A stretch of DNA of 64,000 nucleotides, from positions 3,658,001 through 3,722,000 of the forward strand of contig OX637295.1 of assembly GCA_951799445.1 (NCBI GenBank). The letters run 5' to 3'. Below are positions 59,700 to 64,000 of this stretch, in pieces. Made by a program: the position numbers and the translations under genes. A model generated the notes under the pieces. The model searched no databases. It saw nothing but the letters and a program-made list of their open reading frames with translations, and was not told where the DNA came from. The stretch comes from Pseudisothecium myosuroides. Its lineage: Eukaryota; Streptophyta; Bryopsida; Hypnales; Lembophyllaceae. Positions within the stretch are counted from its first letter, which is position 1. Each line of letters opens with the position of its first letter.

Positions 59700-61803
59700 A
59701 CCACCCTTCTTACTAGTGTTTCTTGCTATTCATTTGAAATTGTAGATCTTGTAACATTTGTTTGAAAACCCCCAGTTTCTTATGCATGTTTACAGACAAT
59801 GTGGTTTCTGGAGACATGAAAGTCAAAAGATCAATTTCAATTGTTGAAAGTGGAAGTGCACTTGACCATATATTCTAATATGTTACCTATCCTTTGGAGG
59901 ACCAAGTGGACGTTGAACAAGCAATTGAAAATTCACTTAGGTTCCTACAAAGTTAATTTTGAATGGTTATTTTGGAAATTTTGACATTAGTTGTGGACAT
60001 ATAATTATCCCCTAAAAAAGAATATAATACTTTTTTAATTGGGTTACCGGATTAAAAATCATGCCGCCCATAATTTTTGAGGCAAGGTGGACAACTTTGG
60101 GTAGCATGTGCAAAATTCCTCTTCAACCCTTGAAATTTGGCGGGTATGTAACTCAAAAGATGCAATTATAGAAATACAATCTCATGTATTAATAGTGCAA
60201 AAATTTCATTCAAAGAAGAGTTAAAGTCTATTGACACTGTTGTGCAAGGTAGAAAAAAAAAATTCTTCTAACTTCAAACATTATAGTCTTCCAATCCGCA
60301 CGATCAAAGTTTTAAAAAAAATTCCACATGTTCCCATATTGTTAATTTTATACCAATTTGTAGGGTTGAACACCCAAAAAATAGTGATTTTTTTTCATTT
60401 TTTCCACACAAATTCCCATGATTTCATACAGTGCAAGGCATACAATTGGAATGCTTGTGCATTATTCAATGACCACTTTATGTTCATGTCTATGGGAATC
60501 AAAGATTTTTTTTCCAAGTAAAGCAAATATCATAGAAGAAATTTTATTTATACTTCACTTATACTTGGTGATATCTTTTTCAAAACTAGGTGATACTTAG
60601 GTAAAATTTGGCTATTATTCTCAAAATGCAACAATAATCTAGCTATCCCCCCCCCAAATGAAAATTTCCTTTACAAAAAAACTAGCCAACAACAACTTTT
60701 GCATGTACCGAATTGGCAAAAAATTGTGTATAAAAAAACACCGCTAAAGGTATGTCTGCACTTGGTGTTAAAGAGTGTTGTTACCAAAGTTTTGGTTTCT
60801 AGAGAAGTGCTAAAGTGGCAACAATACAAGAAGTACCTAGTGTTAGAGGGTGATGTTTGCACTCGATGTGAGGGTCTTAGGAATGAATTTAGACCTACTT
60901 TTGGACCAGATTCACATTGCAAACATGACCCCTCACTATCACCCCTATCAAACATACCATAAATTAGTCATCAGACAGTGGTGAATCCAGGGGTGGTTTC
61001 TGAGAAGTTCCGGTAGATTCAGTCTGGAGGAGGAAACTTAATGGTACAGACTTTTCCAATTGGTTGAGAGAAGTTCAAAACAAGTTCGTAGTGAAGTAAA
61101 GCACCTATAGAAATTAATTTTAAAAAAATACAAAAAATCTTCAGTTTGAAAAGTCTGTAAGCGACCTTTTTGGCCCCCCAAAAGCACATGGGAGACCATC
61201 TTCTGGAGGAGCTGAAAAGATTCCACCAATGCATTGCTGCCACGCGAGACTCCACATCACCAATTGTTGACCATGGGCATTACTGGACCAACCAAAAGGT
61301 GACACGTACATTCCACAAAATTAATTCTTAAGCCGCATGAGATTCGGGTGGACCGACTGTAGCTGGCAGCAGTCCTTCAATTGTGGGGACTCAAATTTAG
61401 TATGGGTTTTTGGAACTCCCATTCCACCGATGATTCGTGGGCTTCATCGGCCACAACTCCACATGGAAGTTGGCCCTAATCCTTCTTAACTCGTGCAATC
61501 ATTTGTGCTTGTTGCCCGTCTTTTTTTTCGGGCAGCATTTATGGTTGGCAATAAAAAGAATTCAAATATAATTTTTTTTATGAATAGAAAATTGGATTGT
61601 CTTTATATAGGTGTATGAAAGACTAGGGTAGTTATGGTTGAATTGGCATCCTCCCCCAAGGGCCTCCTTAGATATTGGTTTGGTAGGCAAAATGCAACGG
61701 GGGTGGTACTTGTAGAATTGGTATTTCCACTTTCGTGTGGACCCGGTGGATGGGGGAGGGAAACGATAAGATCTCGATATGTATTAAATTCCCTAAAGAT
61801 TGA
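59700..61803. other. Intergenic stretch
   Basis: A plus-strand frame at 60699-60962 has a Cys pair (VCTRCEGLRNEFRPTFG) and a short frame near 61034-61099 resembles retrotransposon gag openings, but neither is strong enough to call. Confidence 0.3.
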
Positions 61804-62216
61804 CTAGCCTCCACCAATAGGGTTGTGTATCAATATCAATTGAAATTTGAACTCCTCCTTTTTTGCTTGGCCACCCTGGCAAGACAATTGGTTGAGCCTA
61901 ATTTGCCTTCTTCCTTGATTGGGCACAGTTTTGTCCATTGGGACAATATATAAGGCCACCCTAATTCCTCTTTTGAAACTCTTGCTTAGACGCATTGTAG
62001 ACACCGCACAAAAAAACACATCACCAAGTTCAATGAATCTAGTAAACTCTGGTTACTTGGCCTTTCATTGTAGGTAATCCATAGGTTTTTTTGGCGCAAT
62101 TTTAAGTGACACTCACTTGTTCTTTTGTCAACAGTAATATCAAATGTAACATCAAGATAGTGTTTGTCGATGAAGATGCCCTCCCCCAACTTGTTGAAGG
62201 TCCTTTGTGATATCAC
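61804..62216 (-). pseudogene. Coding-like relic, unidentified
   Basis: Two minus-strand frames join if one frameshift near 62040 is allowed. The first reads KLGEGIFIDKHYLDVTFDI; the second reads CAVSTMRLSKSFKRGIRVA, then VALYIVPMDKTVPNQGRRQ. Composition is coding-like and less biased than neighbouring AT-rich frames. No family recognised; a retrotransposon polyprotein fragment is a guess. Confidence 0.25.
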
Positions 62217-63390
62217 AATGCTACAATGACTACTTCTATTGAAATTGTCGTTGTGTAGCTAAATGAATAGATATCAACTATACAACATTATTGAGGTGAT
62301 AGTATTTATTATGAACAAAAAATAATGATGTTTTTGTGATCAAACATTTGACCATTGTGCCAAAAATGTTAGATGAAATTTTAGCCAATTTAAAAAATAT
62401 TCACATTTAAAAAAATACAATATGTATTTTGGATCACGGATCGTTCAAGTGAAATGTTTTGACATTGACCAAAAGAATATTTATAAGTGTTTTTTCAATT
62501 TAGACTATTGAGTTTATTTCAATTTATGATGTATAATGTAACCTCTATTGATGATAACCTCAAATTAGTTGTAAAAAAAAATTATATTAAATCTAAGTTT
62601 TGTTCTAACCCTTTGGATCAGTAGAAGCTAACTAGTAGGGGCTAACTAGTAGATGTCCAAGGTGTGTTTTGAATTTTAAAACCCTTTTTCTAAGCAAATA
62701 AATTTATTTTAAGGTTTAGTAAGCTTTAAATTTTTATTTCCAAATTGTAATCATAGGATTTTAACCCCTAAAAGAGCGAGCATATACAAGGTAGATGGAT
62801 AATAAATGTTTTCAAACATTTTTTATAAGAATTATACTGAAATCGATCCAAATATGTTGAAAAGATAATTTTGTATGTTCTTCAACATTCAAAGTAATTA
62901 GCATGGTCATTTGGTGCTCCATGGTTTTTGTACAAGATATTTCAACAATTCATGTAGTGATGAGAGGGAGAAAACTTTGCAAACTAAATGAAAATCTTAC
63001 ATTTGAATTTCTATCAAGCGGTCATTTATTTTGCCTCAAAAGCTCCAAATCCACATTCCCCAACCTAAGAGCTCCCTTATGGATTAAACTAGATGTATTA
63101 AGATCCAATAGGAAAAATCCACAACAATATTACATGTGGAGTGAATCATTATAATATTTAATCATAATCAAAGGAATATAAATCTTACAAGTTGTTTGAA
63201 ATTTCAAATTGTTTGATAATCGTCAAGCCTAAAATTAAGGTCATGTACAAAATTTGAGGTTAAAAAAAATACTTGCATAACTAATAGCAAATTATCCCCT
63301 CTCAAAATCTACTTTTCAAATTAGTAAAATAAATTTTCAATTTGATATTCCGCCCAAATTATATTAATTTGAGATTTTTCTTAAATAGTC
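62217..63390. other. AT-rich intergenic stretch
   Basis: No gene supported. TTTTAACCCCTAAAAGAGCG at 62761 resembles a TTAA-element left end without a partner. Confidence 0.4.
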
Positions 63391-63995
63391 TTAATTCCTA
63401 AAGGACCACCAAGTCACCATGTGACTTTAGCAGCTTTATTTGCAAAAAATTCAAAATGTGAACTTCACTAACAATCTATGAACAATAAAGAGACCTTGAA
63501 TGATTTTGACCATTGAATGTGTCGCTGCAATATAATCAAAAAATAATTCATTGTGAGATTTTTGATGATTTTTGGAGAATGGAGAAGCTGTTCTAGGCCA
63601 TTACTTTAGATCCTCGTTTTTTTTCCCACACCTGAAAATGATCTGAAAAAATTTACACATCAAAATTATAATGATATATACTCATGAAAAAAATTACAAT
63701 TTTTAGAGCACTTTTGAGCATTCTAATTCTAGCATTCCAATATCAGCAAATGTGCAAAGTATTGCCTAACCAAATGTCTTTCATCAATCTTGTTGGCAGT
63801 GGCATTATTTTTCTCAATAATTGCGCAATTCTGTCAATCTTTTTTTCTTAGAAAAACTACATAAGTCTTCTTTCATTTTAACAATGGCAATTATAAAAAC
63901 TATTCACATAAATGAGGAATTATGCTTATTACAAGAGCTAGTCGAGAAAACAAAATCTATGCATGTTCCCCCTTCCTCGGTCCTTTAGGGTTTAA
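63391..63995. mobile_element. TTAA element, 605 bp
   Basis: Runs from TTAATTCCTAAAGGACCACC to GGTCCTTTAGGGTTTAA, inverted termini of about 13 bp of the same type as families A, B and D. The interior does not clearly match the other families. Non-coding. Confidence 0.7.
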
Positions 63996-64000
63996 CACTA

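Noticed and set aside
61034..61099. Short frame resembling a copia gag opening (KLNGTDFSNWLREV)
   Set aside because: Only 21 codons with no flanking gag, protease or reverse transcriptase and no LTRs.

Overview
The window looks like nuclear DNA of a land plant with a large, repeat-rich, AT-rich genome. The evidence is an AP2/ERF transcription factor with a plant-type GT-AG intron, a widely conserved multi-exon gene (ABITRAM-like) with plant-like splice sites, TTTAGGG telomere-type motifs, and hAT, LINE and Stowaway-like transposon traces. The lineage cannot be fixed from the sequence; gene sparsity, the transposon mix and the intron inside the AP2 domain fit a non-seed plant better than a typical angiosperm, but that is inference. 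No tRNA, rRNA or CRISPR array was seen.

Only two intact-looking protein genes were found, both on the minus strand and both in islands of higher GC. (1) 23.8-26.8 kb: an ABITRAM/FAM206-like gene with at least five exons (four recognised by homology plus a likely first exon), a telobox-rich upstream region at 27.0 kb, and one short exon not located. (2) 44.1-45.8 kb: a DREB A-6/RAP2.4-type AP2/ERF factor of 542 residues in two exons. It has a GC-rich leader of about 1.3 kb and a TATA-like box near 47.18 kb. A degenerate hAT transposase (ZNF862-like) lies at 30.6-32.9 kb, and a frame-shifted coding relic of unknown identity overlaps the 3' end of the AP2/ERF gene on the opposite strand.

The rest is a layered transposon landscape. 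The dominant group is a set of non-autonomous elements bounded by TTAA and ending in inverted CCCCTAAAGGACC-like termini. Seven copies are of one family of about 920 bp (A), with smaller or divergent relatives B, D, E and short 229-237 bp forms. Their termini (TTAA plus CCC) match what is known of piggyBac-type transposons, a superfamily not normally reported from land plants. They are nested in one another and placed end to end, sharing one TTAA. A second group duplicates TA and falls into three terminal types: S1 (CTCCCTYYGTCC, Stowaway-like), S2 (AGGTAGGAGG) and S3 (AGGTAASTACACC). A third group is foldback DNA: a 1.38 kb palindrome of 175-bp satellite-like units (17.4-18.8 kb), a 1.47 kb element with about 220-bp inverted arms (27.1-28.6 kb), and several perfect or near-perfect small hairpins.

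Layout: 0-20.4 kb transposon mosaic; 20.4-23 kb mostly featureless with a microsatellite; 23-27 kb ABITRAM-like gene; 27-29 kb foldback; 29.6-33 kb hAT relic; 33-42 kb transposon mosaic; 42-47.4 kb GC-rich AP2/ERF island; 47.5-64 kb transposon mosaic with a few unidentified short ORFs. The two genes show no sign of acting together; each appears to be an isolated unit.
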